This document shows positions 25,201 through 35,089 of a stretch of 64,000 bases of DNA, in pieces. Under the pieces are notes generated by a model. That model did no database searches. It was not told the origin of the DNA and saw only the letters and a list, made by a program, of their open reading frames with translations. Source of the DNA: Paracentrotus lividus (taxonomy: Eukaryota; Echinodermata; Echinoidea; Camarodonta; Echinidae); assembly GCA_940671915.1 (NCBI GenBank), contig CALNVZ010003426.1:50093785-50157784 (forward strand). Reading direction: 5' to 3'. Within the stretch, counting starts at the first letter, position 1; every line of letters starts with the position of its first letter. The position numbers and the translations under genes are program-made.

Positions 25201-28200
25201 AATAAAGGGTGACACAAAAATATTAATAACATACTTGTTAATAAAAAAAGAAAGAAACTACCTTCAGTATGCATCACGATGACATGAATTAAACTCATTA
25301 AAAGAAATAACCGAACAATCCATTCATATTTTTTGAATATTGGCAAAAAAATTGCAGAACATCTATTACACACTGTAAATATTCATTGATTCGTTTTAAC
25401 CCAAAGTAATTCACCAAACCTTATTCTCAAACCAACCTATCTCAAATGAAATACTGAAATAGTTTCTTCTTAAATACATCTAAGTCAAGTGGGCCAGACG
25501 GGTAGATCCAAAAGTTATAAAAAAAATGTATATTTTTCTTTGTTGAGGCCTTTGTGCTATATATTAATAAGTCAATCTACAGGAAATGTGCCGAATTGAT
25601 TTGAAAAATAGCTCAGGTAGTCTAGTCACAGTTTATAAAAAAGAATACAAAGATATAACCAATTACAGACCAATAGCTATTCTTCCTCTATTCTCCAAGA
25701 TTCTTGAAAAAATAACTCACAAGCTTTATACAATTTTTACAAGTTAATATTCCTAACCATTCCCAATTTGGTTCCGACAAAACTTTTCAACTGCCTTAGC
25801 TTGTTTCAAATCTATGTATACATGTACACAAACTGAAATTGAAAAAGGGAAATATGTATGGACTCTTTATGGATCTGTCAAAGCATTTTGACACCATTGA
25901 CCATCACATTTTATTACAAAAGCTCAGTTTTATGGTTTAGAGGTAATCTCTCTAATGGTTTAAAAATTATCTGTCTCGATAGAAATCAATATGCTAATGG
26001 TCAATGGTCGTCAAATCTTCTATACAAAGAGTAATTGTGGCGTGTTCCACAGGCTGTCATTGGGCCCTCTCTGTTCCTTATATATGTAATATAATAATTA
26101 AATTCTTCTTCTCTTCTGAATTTCCTGTTCGCTGATGATACGTGTCCTCAAAGAGAATACGCAATAATAAACACGCTGGTCCTTATCAGACCACAAGACA
26201 ACGGAAATGTTCCCACAGCCTTCCTACCTTCAAAGAACGTAGATACTACTCTCTTATATATCATGCCAACAACTAACTAGTCCTATTAGGTCAACGGAAC
26301 AAACCGCCTAGCGCGAACACGCGAGACAGTGACCTATACTCACGTATTGTGCATCTGAAATCTGTATCTAAGTTAAACGACACATACAAACCGTAATTGC
26401 TTCTGCGAGCAGCTCTACAATAACAAAACTTAGATGGAACGCCTACATATTTCCAGAAAAGTTCTAAAACACTCCCAAATTTACGGTATCTTCTAAACTT
26501 AAAACATATCTCCAATAATTATCATATCCAGTACAATAGCCTTGTCTGCCTCATTACTTATTGTAACTAATTGTCCGTAATCTTATAAATCCCATTCTCC
26601 AAAAGACTGTCCTGTAATGTCGAAAAATCTATTTCGCCCTTAATAACGAAGTCAACATCCCCAAAGTCAATAAACCCTTCTTTTCATAAACATGCAAACT
26701 TTCCTTGCAAAGATTTGATTACGCTAAATACTTAATTTTCAGTACTCAAGATCACAACAAAACTTTCTTGAAAAATTCTGTAGGAGTTTACTGTAAATCA
26801 AAATTTCATCTTATGCAATCTCGTCAAAAGGACCATTTTCACCAACCTAAAATTAAGGCTAACCTCCTCTTTAAAATCATTTACAGTCATCGTATAAAAA
26901 AATGGAATAAGTTACCAAATTCTCTGAAACAATGCACTTTGTTTATCCAACATTAGAAAACTCTCTGTCGAAAGAATATTATTTGAAACTTAAAGAAATG
27001 TTTAGGTTGTATGCCTGGGTGTGTGTGTATGTGTGTGAGTGTGTTTTGTATGTGTTATCATTCCATTATGTTTCTGTTTGACCAATTTGTTATTTTGTAG
27101 ATATAGTATTCTTAATTAATGTTTATTTGTATACATTTTTGGGCCCACGCTCCATAAAGCACTTGCTTCTTTGTTACCAGCCGATTCGCATTTACCCCAT
27201 TTAAATCTGATTTATCTTATGTATATTTCTTTGTACATGTTTGCTTTTTATGGTTTAATAAATGGAAAAAAAAAAGTTCTTTATATCTGTAGAGTGTATA
27301 ATATTTTATTTCTGTTAAACAGATATTTTGTCTACACCGATTTGTTCAAGGTGGTTTTGCCTTTTCTTCACATCCCAGTAAATATCCAAAATCCTTTAGA
27401 TAATTATTAATAATAATAATAGTACAGTTCTTAGTAAACGTGTAACACCATATGGTCTCTAGATCACAGGGTTCCCATACCCAGAATATTAAAAATTAAA
27501 TTCCTGATTTTTTCCCTGATGGACTTACAAAATTCCAAGATAACTAAACTATTTCGACCTATTTCAATTTATTTTGATGTGTCGCGGCAATGACTGTATG
27601 CATCAAATCAACAGACTGGAGAATTCTATCAGATTTCCAGACTTTTTCCTTGATTTGAGGCATTTTTCTCCAAATTCACTGATGTTTCCTCGAGTGGAAA
27701 AATTGAAATTCATTTTCCAGTTTTCTCAGTTTCCAGGTAGAGTGAGAACCCTCAATGTCCAGCAGAACGGAAATTAACTTATTTTACGAGTAATCACTTA
27801 CCTTCTCCTTCTTTTCAATTTCAGCTTCTTTTTCTCTCCATTTCTTCTCCTCATCTTCCAGCTCTTTCAATTTTGCTGCAGTCTTTTTAGCTCCTTCCTA
27901 AAATGAACCCAAGAAACAAAATAATAATAATACAGTGCATTCCTGATTTGAAAAGTCCTTAGAAACGAGACAATTGAATTGTCCTAATAAAGTCATGTTA
28001 TTTTTAACCCAATGCACATAGACACGGGTGCATATGTTCAAATTGGGACATGTAAAAATCACTTCGTTCTAACAAAGTCTTGTTAGACTGTATAAATTAC
28101 ATTATATTCTTGCATAGACTACTAACAGAGAATAATTTTCCTTCGATTGCATTGTATGATTGCTACACAAAATTTCTTTTGTGTAAATAATTGGAGAAAA

Positions 28201-31200
28201 GCAAAAATTTGTTCATCCATTGTAACACTAATTGGCATTTTTGTTCCAACATTCAACAATTATTATTCCAGCATTATCATATCCAAGCTGGTCTCTGCAT
28301 AAAAATTAGGTAGATCAGAAATATACTACAAAATATCAAATCCTAAGGTAACAAGCAACTTTTTGCATTGCCCAGTTGTGATATTTTCCTTTGTGATATT
28401 TAATCTTCCTTCCTGTAAAAAATCAAGTATTTGCTATGGCGGGTCACAGAAATGAAAAACTAAAAGGACTTTCAATGGTCGGCCAGGGGCCAACATGTCA
28501 TCTCACGGGTAAAGAACTCTAGATATCTCATGTAATGAAGAGGCATAAGACTGTTAACTCTTTGTCCTTTGTTTCTCCATTAGACACAATGGCGTGCTTC
28601 ATGGCTTTTATGGCTTGCTTCATTCACCTATTGGCTCATACAATATAAACCAGTAACACTGAGATTGAATTGTGCAGTACAATAGCTTTAGGTAATAACC
28701 CATATCCTGTTTCATTGATGAACCTTTTGTCAGAGGTACATAGTAGTGTTGAATTAAGAAATTGGAAATTAAATTTTGAAAGAATTACCTCTTCTGAAAT
28801 TCCCAGTGGCACATAAAGAATTAATGGTATCTCAATTGCCATGAAACAGATTTGAGACTAATTCCGGAGACATCTCGGAGTCATCTCAGAGACGTCTCTT
28901 GACTCTCGAAAATCAAACATGCTTAAATCTGTGATTTTATTTCTGTTGCAGAGACGTCTCAGAGACATCTCCAAGATGTCTTTGGACTGAAAAAGTTATC
29001 AGAGGCATCTTTGATTTTCTGAGTCGCAGAGAACGGCTCCGCAAAGTGAGATACCTCCTAAAGATATTGATCATACCTCGTCTCCTTTTGTTTTCAGATT
29101 CTCCATCAACTGCCTGGTGTCTTCAAGAGCATTCCGAACCCTGTCAAGACAAACAGAAAGAGCGAAAGATAGACAGTTATCAGAAAGTTTTTTGTTTTTG
29201 CAAACCTTATGCCACTGAGTATTATTAAACCCTGAAAAGGAATGCTAAAATGTTGAAAATCGATAAAAATGTGGTTATTTGGAGTAAAAATGAAATATAG
29301 CATCTCTAAAACCTTAACCCAATGTAGACTTGGCTTGCGGACAAAGAGAGAAAGCATGTTGTAATGACAAAGTTATGTTTTGCAAACCTTAACCCATTGA
29401 AGACTGGGCCCGAGTATACAAAGCCTGGGGTCTATGGAAAATATACCAAATCAGCTTGTCTTAAACAGGTTAAAGAGTTTTTTAGAGGGGGAAAAAAGAG
29501 AGTTATTTGTGTACAGGTAACACTCTTAAATTAATCTAATAACTTTACCCTGCACTGCACTCTATGCTTTACTAGTTTAAGAATTTGATAAACAAAGGGC
29601 TTAACATCTCCCCCTGACGTGGGGCACCAAAGTCCAGTTGTGTCCGAACTCCATTAATAAATCCCTGTCTACGCATTCTGTTATTAGGGATATACAGCAC
29701 TTGTATGTTAGCAATCCAATCCCAAGGTCATGGTGGTAATCAAAGGCCCAAATACATTTATGTCTCTGGGGAGACATAAACCATTTAGTTGTTGTTCTGC
29801 TGATTTTTTATTTATTTTTAGAATGGTTATTTTCTGTCAGAATATCAACACACTCATATCATTTCTGGCCACTTACTTCTTTGAGCTCTGTTCCACCTCC
29901 TGTTTTTCTTTCTTAGCCTCCTCCTCCCGTTCTACTCTTGCTTTGTGTCTCCATCTGAACAAGCTGGGTGTGTCGATGTTAGGATGTGTATCATCCTCAT
30001 CATCAGATACCTACATGTAAAGTGACAAGAATAGATCAGTTTACTATGTTATTGTTATCAAAATTCAAGGATATGTGTATTTCTTTACTGGGTACAGGTC
30101 TATTCATGTACTGGCAATCCAGATCGTATAAATATTGTTGGTATGTCAGAGGCTTTGGTGTGTGCCACTAGTTCTCATAGAAAACAGGATTCCAGCACAA
30201 AACTTATCCACTCACTTACTACTCTCTACCCCAAAGGCCTACCAACTTGACAAGATCCCCACATTCAAATTAAATTGAATAAGTAATATCAGACCACAGA
30301 ACTCAAAAATTAATTATCAAATTATGGACGCCACTCAATCCACCTAAGCCATTTTGAACTAGGGGCAAGATTCTATGAAAAGACTTTACCTTTACCTTTT
30401 AATACGTTTACCACAAATACTGGAAAAATGTAGAGTACCAGTCATGCTTCAAGGTCTATCTTCTTGTCAGCTCTATAACGTACATATAAATGTGCCTATT
30501 AGTCTGCAAATACGCAGTGCCATGTCTGCGCACCCACATGAATGAGCGATTTTGATAAAACAAAACACAAAACTAACATCAACTTTCAATCTTAACAACA
30601 ACGATCAATTTTGATACAAAAAACAGTGAAAATAATTGATTAACAAAAATGACAATGACTCTCAGCAAGTTTCGTTTGCTAGATCTAGAATCTACCCTGA
30701 AAATTTTAATTGTTGCCAAAATGTTAAATGCGCTTGAACAGCGTGCAAAATTAGTCAGATCTAGTGCGCAGACCTGGGCACTTTCCAGTTTTGCTAGACA
30801 ATGACAAGCCCTTCTTAAAAATAAAATCGTTAAAAAAGTTGTTCAAGAAAATAATTTTTTAAAATTTTTTTATCTAAGGCCAGGTCTCACTGCCAGAGCT
30901 TTGCTAGAGCGTTCCTGGAGCGGTGAAAAAAATTCATCACCGCTCGATACCGTTCACCACCGTTTAACAGAAGTTGGTCCCCGTTATACTCTCGGCCATC
31001 GCTGATGGTCCCTCCTACCGCTCCGAAAATTTTGAGCTGCACAAAATATTGCGAGCGGTGAGGAGCGGGCAATTTCCGCTCCGGCAAAGTTTGGCACCGC
31101 TAGATGCAAGTTCGTGGAAGCTTGGGTCCGCTAGGCCAACGCAGAAATCTTGAACGCTGGACCACTGCTGCTTTGCCAGCTTTGCCCTGGCGGCAATTAA

Positions 31201-32693
31201 ACGTTGCACAAACTTTGGTAGAGCGGGTGTAAGCGTTTTACGAGCGGACACGGGATTGCTGGAACGGTGTCGGGCGTTGAAGCAGCGATCCATTGTGGTG
31301 ATGAACTTTGGTTTGGCGTTGGTATGGAGGTGTCGGACCAGAATTTCTATCAAAAATCTATCAGAACTTCTATCAAAGCAATCTGTTCAGCTCCGTAGTC
31401 AAAAGCGGTATGCCGCTAAACCAACTTTAAACCCCCGCCGAGCCAACGCCCTCATGCGAGAACGCCACTCTATCAATTCAATTCTCGCGTCACCGCTAAA
31501 CCAACGCTAAAGCAACGCCGGCTTCAGCAGTGCACCGCTAAGACAACGGCCGTGTGTTCCATTTTTTTTTCCATTTTGTGCGCGGTGACGAGCGTTGTCG
31601 AAATTCGGCCCTCTCTCCCTACTCTTCAAGGAACGCTCCAACAAAGTTTGGGCGGTGAGACCAGAGGCCTTTAATTATATTGATCATCTGATCATTACAA
31701 TACTGTATGATGGGGGGACCATAGTTCGCGCAAATTTCAAAAATTATAGAAAATTCGACATTCAATCAACAATTTTTCATGTTTTGCACAAAATCAATGA
31801 AAACTATCAATACCAAATAAACGGCCAAATTCTAAACTGCGAATCGCCGAACGAAAAAGTGAACTAGGTCAAAGAGTTTCGACGATATCGCGATTTCAAA
31901 ATTCTATGTCGATCGAACGATTGCGCATTCTGCTGAAAAAGTCAACAAAACAGTGTGACCTTAATTCCCGCACAAGCGTTTGTCAAAGATTTATCAAGAA
32001 ATTCCATCAGTCTAAGGCAAGAGAATTACAGTAAATGTAAGTCAAAATTTCATAGAAGTTTGATGATTTTAAATCAGAAAATGATGATTTCCAGACCCTT
32101 GTCGGGACAGCCTAAATTTTCATAACGGACACGCAATTTTCCGATGTTTGGTCAATAATTTCACAATTCAATACACCATACCGTGACGATAGATTGATTC
32201 TTAAGCAATTTGGGATCCCTCTTTCTGATGGTGCTATTAGATTTTCAAAATATTAAGTTAATTAGTCTAACGTTAGTTTTTGAGATATCCGGCGTGCGTG
32301 AATTAAGTTAAGGTTACGCGCGAATTTAATATGGTCACACCACCATAATACAAAGAACTTAGTAACATTAATCAATCTCAAAATAATATCTGAGTTTGTA
32401 TTGAAATTGAGGTTAAATTTTAGGAGCGCAGACATAGGCAGTTCCTTTACCATTCACTGCAATTTATGAATTGGAAATCAGAGTTTCATTCATTATACGT
32501 CAGTCCCACGCACTGTGAATCGCGATGTTTTCCAATTCCATACACAAGAGACTCCGTAAATTTATCACCTTCACTCCACTTCACAATGTTTTTAAAATAT
32601 CATACACGATTTTTTACATTAGAAATTCACCACAAAACACCTCAATTACAATATATTCACCTCTATATGGTTCCACTTGCTGTAATCAACCAT
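15969..32693 (-). CDS. CDC37: CDC37 gene, Hsp90 co-chaperone (10 coding exons, complete)
   Basis: CDC37 loads client protein kinases onto Hsp90 in the cytosol. The exons, read from high to low coordinate, are 32661-32693, 29877-30010, 29077-29140, 27802-27897, 22888-23001, 21326-21484, 20360-20475, 18778-18898, 17059-17136 and 15969-16217. Every intron is GT-AG and phases match, giving 1164 bases: 387 codons plus stop, against 378 residues in human. The start [11 protein letters not shown] then VSDDEDD keeps the CK2-site serine at residue 13. A Lys/Glu-rich coiled-coil-like stretch covers residues 30-108, [10 protein letters not shown] lies at 111-120, and the Hsp90-binding middle contains [11 protein letters not shown] (about 183-193) and [16 protein letters not shown] (about 210-225). 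[12 protein letters not shown] lies near 335-346, before an acidic Glu/Gly/Ala-rich tail. No key region is missing. The product call is family knowledge matched to visible motifs. Confidence 0.97.
16553..16650. repeat. Dispersed repeat fragment in CDC37 intron 9
   Basis: The sequence ATTTGAGACATTTTTCTC and the following TTTCTAGGTAGAATGGGAAC match the repeat at 27467-27757 in intron 4. Confidence 0.6.
16668..16908. mobile_element. Fold-back MITE, copy 2 (CAGTGGGGTGTAAC ends)
   Basis: Both ends are intact inverted CAGTGGGGTGTAAC. The interior is collinear with copy 1 at 15397-15644, including the GTACAGTCCTGGATTAGGAT-type block. It lies in CDC37 intron 9. Confidence 0.9.
17059..17136 (-). CDS. 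CDC37: CDC37 coding exon 9 (residues 280-305)
   Basis: Acceptor TTACAG, donor GTAAGC. It encodes [20 protein letters not shown] then FETLPK, the conserved GPGGLDP turn leading into the C-terminal domain. Confidence 0.95.
17360..17967. repeat. Long dispersed repeat ending in a GC hairpin
   Basis: Contains repeated TGACCTTTGACCT-type words, paired AATCTAATCAG blocks (about 17664 and 17807) and a terminal hairpin in which GCCTCCGGCACCACC pairs with GGTGGCGGAGGC (17934-17964). GCATGCCTCCG near 17398 partly mirrors that end. It is non-coding and sits in CDC37 intron 8. Confidence 0.65.
18151..18210. other. Assembly gap (60 N)
   Basis: Run of N within CDC37 intron 8. It does not touch coding sequence. 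Confidence 0.99.
18778..18898 (-). CDS. CDC37: CDC37 coding exon 8 (residues 239-279)
   Basis: Acceptor TCTCAG, donor GTATTT. It completes the split lysine and encodes [20 protein letters not shown] and a basic helix ending AMKEAEE. Confidence 0.96.
18899..19868. repeat. CDC37 intron 7 left part, dispersed repeat debris
   Basis: A GTTAAGACAAAGAG-type block at about 19022 echoes GATATTAAAACAAAGAG at 18902, so the region next to exon 8 is partly duplicated. The GAAGATGATCTGATTGATTTTA block near 19588 matches the repeat near 7518. A 143-codon frame at 19061-19492 shows no family resemblance. Confidence 0.45.
19869..20337. mobile_element. TTAA-flanked element in CDC37 intron 7
   Basis: TTAA stands at both borders (19865-19868 and 20338-20341), with ends AGGGATTCAG and TACTGCATCCCT in inverted arrangement. 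It is piggyBac-like by its target duplication, without a transposase frame. Confidence 0.6.
20360..20475 (-). CDS. CDC37: CDC37 coding exon 7 (residues 201-238)
   Basis: Acceptor TTTAG, donor GTAAGT. It encodes [20 protein letters not shown] and onwards to [12 protein letters not shown], with the last lysine codon split. A TTAA-flanked element ends 18 bases past the donor side and a TA-flanked MITE starts 47 bases upstream of the acceptor side. Confidence 0.97.
20522..20642. mobile_element. 121-bp fold-back MITE with TA duplications
   Basis: CAGTACCGCCT at the left is mirrored by AGGAGGTACTG at the right. The stem continues through CATCACAGCTGATTGCAATC and GATTGCAATCAACTGTGACG. TA flanks at 20520-20521 and 20643-20644. 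It lies in CDC37 intron 6, 47 bases from exon 7. Confidence 0.85.
21326..21484 (-). CDS. CDC37: CDC37 coding exon 6 (residues 148-200)
   Basis: Acceptor TTTCAG, donor GTAATG. It encodes the start of the Hsp90-binding domain, including [18 protein letters not shown] and [20 protein letters not shown]. This is the most strongly conserved stretch and the easiest to recognise. Confidence 0.97.
22025..22120. repeat. 43-bp perfect-type hairpin in CDC37 intron 5
   Basis: The arms 22025-22067 and 22078-22120 are complementary except for two positions, with a 10-base loop. They start GGCTGATTTTTCTCATATCG and end with its complement. It could be a short fold-back transposon relic or a transcribed hairpin. 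Confidence 0.9.
22741..22874. mobile_element. Fold-back MITE beside CDC37 exon 5
   Basis: The ends CCGTTACATAAAGAGTTA and TAACTCTTTATGTTACAG are inverted repeats. The interior has paired CATTCTGATTGG and GGATTCTGATTGG words. It ends 13 bases before the exon 5 border, next to the splice donor. Confidence 0.8.
22888..23001 (-). CDS. CDC37: CDC37 coding exon 5 (residues 110-147)
   Basis: Acceptor TTTAG, donor GTAAAT. It encodes [20 protein letters not shown], then an acidic linker ending ENKM. The [10 protein letters not shown] motif is a CDC37 signature. A MITE (22741-22874) begins 13 bases past the exon end. Confidence 0.96.
23367..27280 (+). pseudogene. Decayed LINE retrotransposon, antisense in CDC37 intron 4
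   Basis: Pieces of a non-LTR element lie in order on the plus strand. An ORF1-like C-terminus (about 23367-23573) includes [10 protein letters not shown] and [16 protein letters not shown] Cys-rich segment follows (about 23779-24100, CAICGGC). An endonuclease start is near 24135 ([16 protein letters not shown]). Reverse-transcriptase pieces include [17 protein letters not shown] (from 25661), [20 protein letters not shown] (about 25860) and the catalytic LFADDT (near 26124). The C-terminal fragment ends [12 protein letters not shown] (about 26910), followed by a 3' tail to an A run near 27266. Many stops and frameshifts interrupt it, so it is inactive. The family is CR1/Jockey-like by inference. 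Confidence 0.85.
27467..27757. repeat. Dispersed repeat with inverted GGGTTCCCA/TGAGAACCC ends
   Basis: Begins AGGGTTCCCAT, ends GAGTGAGAACCCT and contains GATTTGAGGCATTTTTCTCC, shared with 16553-16650. Its right end is about 40 bases from the exon 4 donor. Confidence 0.6.
27802..27897 (-). CDS. CDC37: CDC37 coding exon 4 (residues 78-109)
   Basis: Acceptor TTTTAG, donor GTAAGT. It encodes a Lys/Glu-rich helix ([20 protein letters not shown] and onwards) matching the second half of the CDC37 coiled coil. A repeat related to 16553-16650 lies about 40 bases beyond its donor. Confidence 0.94.
28860..29000. repeat. GAGACGTCTC-word repeat, copy 1
   Basis: Clusters of GAGACATCTC and GAGACGTCTC palindromes flank an AT-rich spacer, in CDC37 intron 3. 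A related cluster lies at 53045-53245. Confidence 0.6.
29077..29140 (-). CDS. CDC37: CDC37 coding exon 3 (residues 56-77)
   Basis: Acceptor TTGACAG, donor GTATGA. It completes the split lysine and encodes [21 protein letters not shown], a helical segment of the N-terminal coiled coil. At 64 bases it is the second shortest coding exon. Confidence 0.92.
29877..30010 (-). CDS. CDC37: CDC37 coding exon 2 (residues 12-55)
   Basis: The acceptor TGTAG precedes GTATCTGATG; the donor is GTAAGT. It encodes [20 protein letters not shown] and the start of the charged helix. The serine at 13 sits in the acidic context required for CK2. It ends with two bases of a split lysine codon. Confidence 0.96.
30876..31672. 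mobile_element. GC-rich fold-back element in CDC37 intron 1
   Basis: The left end AAGGCCAGGTCTCACTGCC continues into AGCTTTGCTAGAGCGTTCC. Its mirror at the right is GGAACGCTCCAACAAAGTTT, followed by GGGCGGTGAGACCAGAGGCC. The interior is full of ACCGCT/AGCGGT and CCAACGC variants, which explains several open frames. No protein family is visible. Confidence 0.75.
32661..32693 (-). CDS. CDC37: CDC37 coding exon 1 (residues 1-11)
   Basis: Encodes [11 protein letters not shown] with the start codon at 32693 in the context AAAATGG, then donor GTGAAT. Human CDC37 begins almost identically (MVDYSVWDHIE). This fixes the start and strand, and the 5' UTR lies above 32693. Confidence 0.93.
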
Positions 32694-32850
32694 TTTGGAC
32701 TCTCAATGACTGCTTCTTTTCTGGAACTGACGTGCGCGAATCGATCACGAACATTCGGGAAATCCCTTTACACGATCCTGACTAGAGATGGCGTTTCACT
32801 AAAAATAAATTTGCAAATCTGTAGATAATAATAATGAAAATAGTTGTCAT
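32694..32850 (-). promoter_or_regulatory. CDC37: CDC37 5' flank with heat-shock elements
   Basis: GAACATTCGGGAA at 32749-32761 is a perfect three-unit heat-shock element, GAA-nn-TTC-nn-GAA, about 56 bases upstream of the start codon. A two-unit match TTCTGGAA lies at 32719-32726. CDC37 works with Hsp90, so heat-shock factor control is plausible. The transcription start is unknown, so these may be in promoter or 5' UTR. One three-unit match in 64 kb is not very surprising; the position is what makes it interesting. Confidence 0.5.
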
Positions 32851-33270
32851 TTTGTATTATTTTCATTTATTCATTTATTTGTTTATCTATTTTTAGTTTG
32901 TTGTTGTCTTTTTTCTATACTCAACAAGGTTTTATTTTACTCAACAAGTAAATAGCCTGAAAACCAAAAGATTATTCCTGAGGTATCTAGCCTGTATCAA
33001 GCATAATATAGCAGGCGCGAATTCAAGGGCTAATGGGAAGCCCTGCCTCCCCCCCCCTCCCCCCCCTTAAAAAAAAAAATAATACAATAAAAAAAATAAC
33101 GAATCTGAAAAACGAAAGGGGAAAAATAACCAACTAAACGGGGGTGAGGGGGGGGGGGGTACGGAAGCATCACCCTAAACCGAAGAAATTACAATGAAGG
33201 TAAAAAGCGGCAGCACTCAAAACAGAAGAATAAAAAGTTGAGCAGTATAAGTATACAGAACTAAAATATA
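32851..33270. other. Low-complexity stretch between the genes
   Basis: Contains C, A and G homopolymers (about 33047-33080 and 33151-33160). No gene is seen. Confidence 0.5.
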
Positions 33271-33781
33271 CAGTGCATTTCAGAAAAAAGGTAATCCATT
33301 TTTAGAGGGCCCATATCCGAAGATCATTTGTTTGTTCATATGTTACATATAATAGAAAACGAACTCTTCACCTTTCCAACGGTACCTATCTGAAATCATA
33401 AATGTAAAGCATAAGTGAGTAAATCGCAAATGAGAATGGCGGTACAGAATAAAATTTTTCCAAGTTGTAAGGAAATGAAAGAAGACAGAGTGGATGCTTT
33501 CAAAAATCACCGCACGCAATCCTATTCAATGCTTTGGGAAGCAGGGTCAACATTCACCCAGTCTTCTTTCATTTCCTTAAAACTTGGAAAAAATTGAATC
33601 TGTACCGTCATTTCCATTTGCAATTTACTCACTTATGCTTTACATTTATGATTCAAGAAAGGTAGCATTCAAGGTGGAGAGTTCATTTTCAATAGTATAT
33701 GTAACTTATGAACAGCAAAATCAAATGATCTTACGATATGGGCCCTCTAAAAATGGATTACCTTTTTTCTGAAACGCACTG
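33271..33781. mobile_element. 511-bp full-length palindromic MITE with TA duplications
   Basis: Begins CAGTGCATTTCAGAAAAAAG and ends with the complementary CTTTTTTCTGAAACGCACTG-type sequence. TA flanks at 33269-33270 and 33782-33783. The inverted arms run about 235 bp each through the GAGGGCCCATATC, CATAAATGTAAAGCATAAGT and GAAATGAAAGAAGAC blocks. Confidence 0.9.
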
Positions 33782-33859
33782 TATAGGTTTAGTAAAATCA
33801 TATTAATGATGATTTAGCAGATCAATAGGTCTGCAACAATATTTCATTTTCAATTTCCC

Positions 33860-34197
33860 CGCCCTCAGGCGGTTAACCATTTTACACGTATGCTCGTTTG
33901 GGATTCTTAGAGATACCCCATATCACTGCTTTAAAATTATCCCCTGTTACATGCTTGTGGAAAGGGAGCCAGCAAAATTACTTCTTTTTCACAGGTTTGG
34001 ACGTTATCCGAGACCTTCTTTTTCAGGATTTTTTTCCTCAAAGAATTTAAAACTACCCCTAATTAAAATTAGTTCGAGGAAAAATGCAGAAAGACCCCTA
34101 TTTCAAAAAACTATCTGATTTTCCCCTTACCTGAGCCCCTTTTCCGGAGAAATCGGGAACGAGCATACGTGTATGGCTGACCGCCTGATTTGGGGGG
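33860..34197. mobile_element. Fold-back element with CAGGCGGTTAACC-type ends
   Basis: CAGGCGGTTAACCATTTTAC then ACGTATGCTCGTT at the left is mirrored by AACGAGCATACGTGTATGGC followed by TGACCGCCTGA at the right. The interior also pairs around GGAAAGGG/CCCC words. It is non-coding. Confidence 0.7.
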
Positions 34198-34557
34198 GGG
34201 GGGTGGCACGACTCATGGGAAGGGGCATCACACGCGAGCCGCGAGCAGAAATTTTGTTTCAAATAACTACGCATATTATATCCAATTTGACAGTAGCTGT
34301 TAGGCTGGTTTATCAAGATAATTTTTGTAAGATTTAATATAGCCTAAAAATATATCAATTATATTGGTCTCGTTTTATGCATTCCAACTATCATGAGTAA
34401 AACAAGCGAAGTTACCATTACATCAACATTTTTTTCTAACGTTGAAAATTGATTTAACCGTTAAAAGCACAAGGCCCTCTGCTGGCAGTGATGTTACTTC
34501 CCTTGGAATCATTTCTAATAATCATTTCATAGATTAAGCTAAAGATCAATTATAATT

Positions 34558-34560
<3 letters not shown>

Positions 34561-34601
<41 letters not shown>
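34561..34601. repeat. Poly(A) tract, about 40 bases
   Basis: Uninterrupted A run directly before the fold-back element at 34616. Confidence 0.95.
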
Positions 34602-34604
<3 letters not shown>

Positions 34605-34615
34605 TCTCGATTATT

Positions 34616-34767
34616 ACAGGCCCGTAACTCATTAACAACCTTGGTCCACCCCTATATAGCTATATATGGAACTCTTCTGGACTGCCGAAGGCAGAACAAT
34701 TTTGAACACCTACCCCCAGATTTCGGACCCTCCGACCTTACAATTCCTAGTTACGGGGCCTGCATTG
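34616..34767. mobile_element. Small fold-back with CAGGCCCGTAACT ends
   Basis: ACAGGCCCGTAACT at the left is mirrored by AGTTACGGGGCCTG at the right. The same end word occurs at about 7562 and, inverted, at about 53452. Confidence 0.55.
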
Positions 34768-35089
34768 CCTCATATAAAAAAGAAAATATAGCAATGGCCG
34801 ATAGACTAGTTTACTAACAAACTCAAATTTTATGCATACTTTTTCCTGGCGACATAATAACAAGGTATTCAAATATCCTTTAATAAAAGAATGAGCTACA
34901 ATACATGGAATTCAGTTTGCATACATTAGTTGTTGCTATGTCGGGCAAGCTTTCAGGTTGTCAAGAACAACCTTTGTTTTAAAAAAAAGAATGCATAAAA
35001 TTTGAATATGTTATTAAACCGGTCTATTGCATTTCTTCACTGTCGCTCTTGAATGAAAAGTGGATATTTTTTTTTGTGGTTCAGCAACA

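Noticed and set aside
30887-31510. Open frames in the GC-rich element on both strands
   Set aside because: They follow from few stop codons in GC-rich repeated words; no domain is recognisable.
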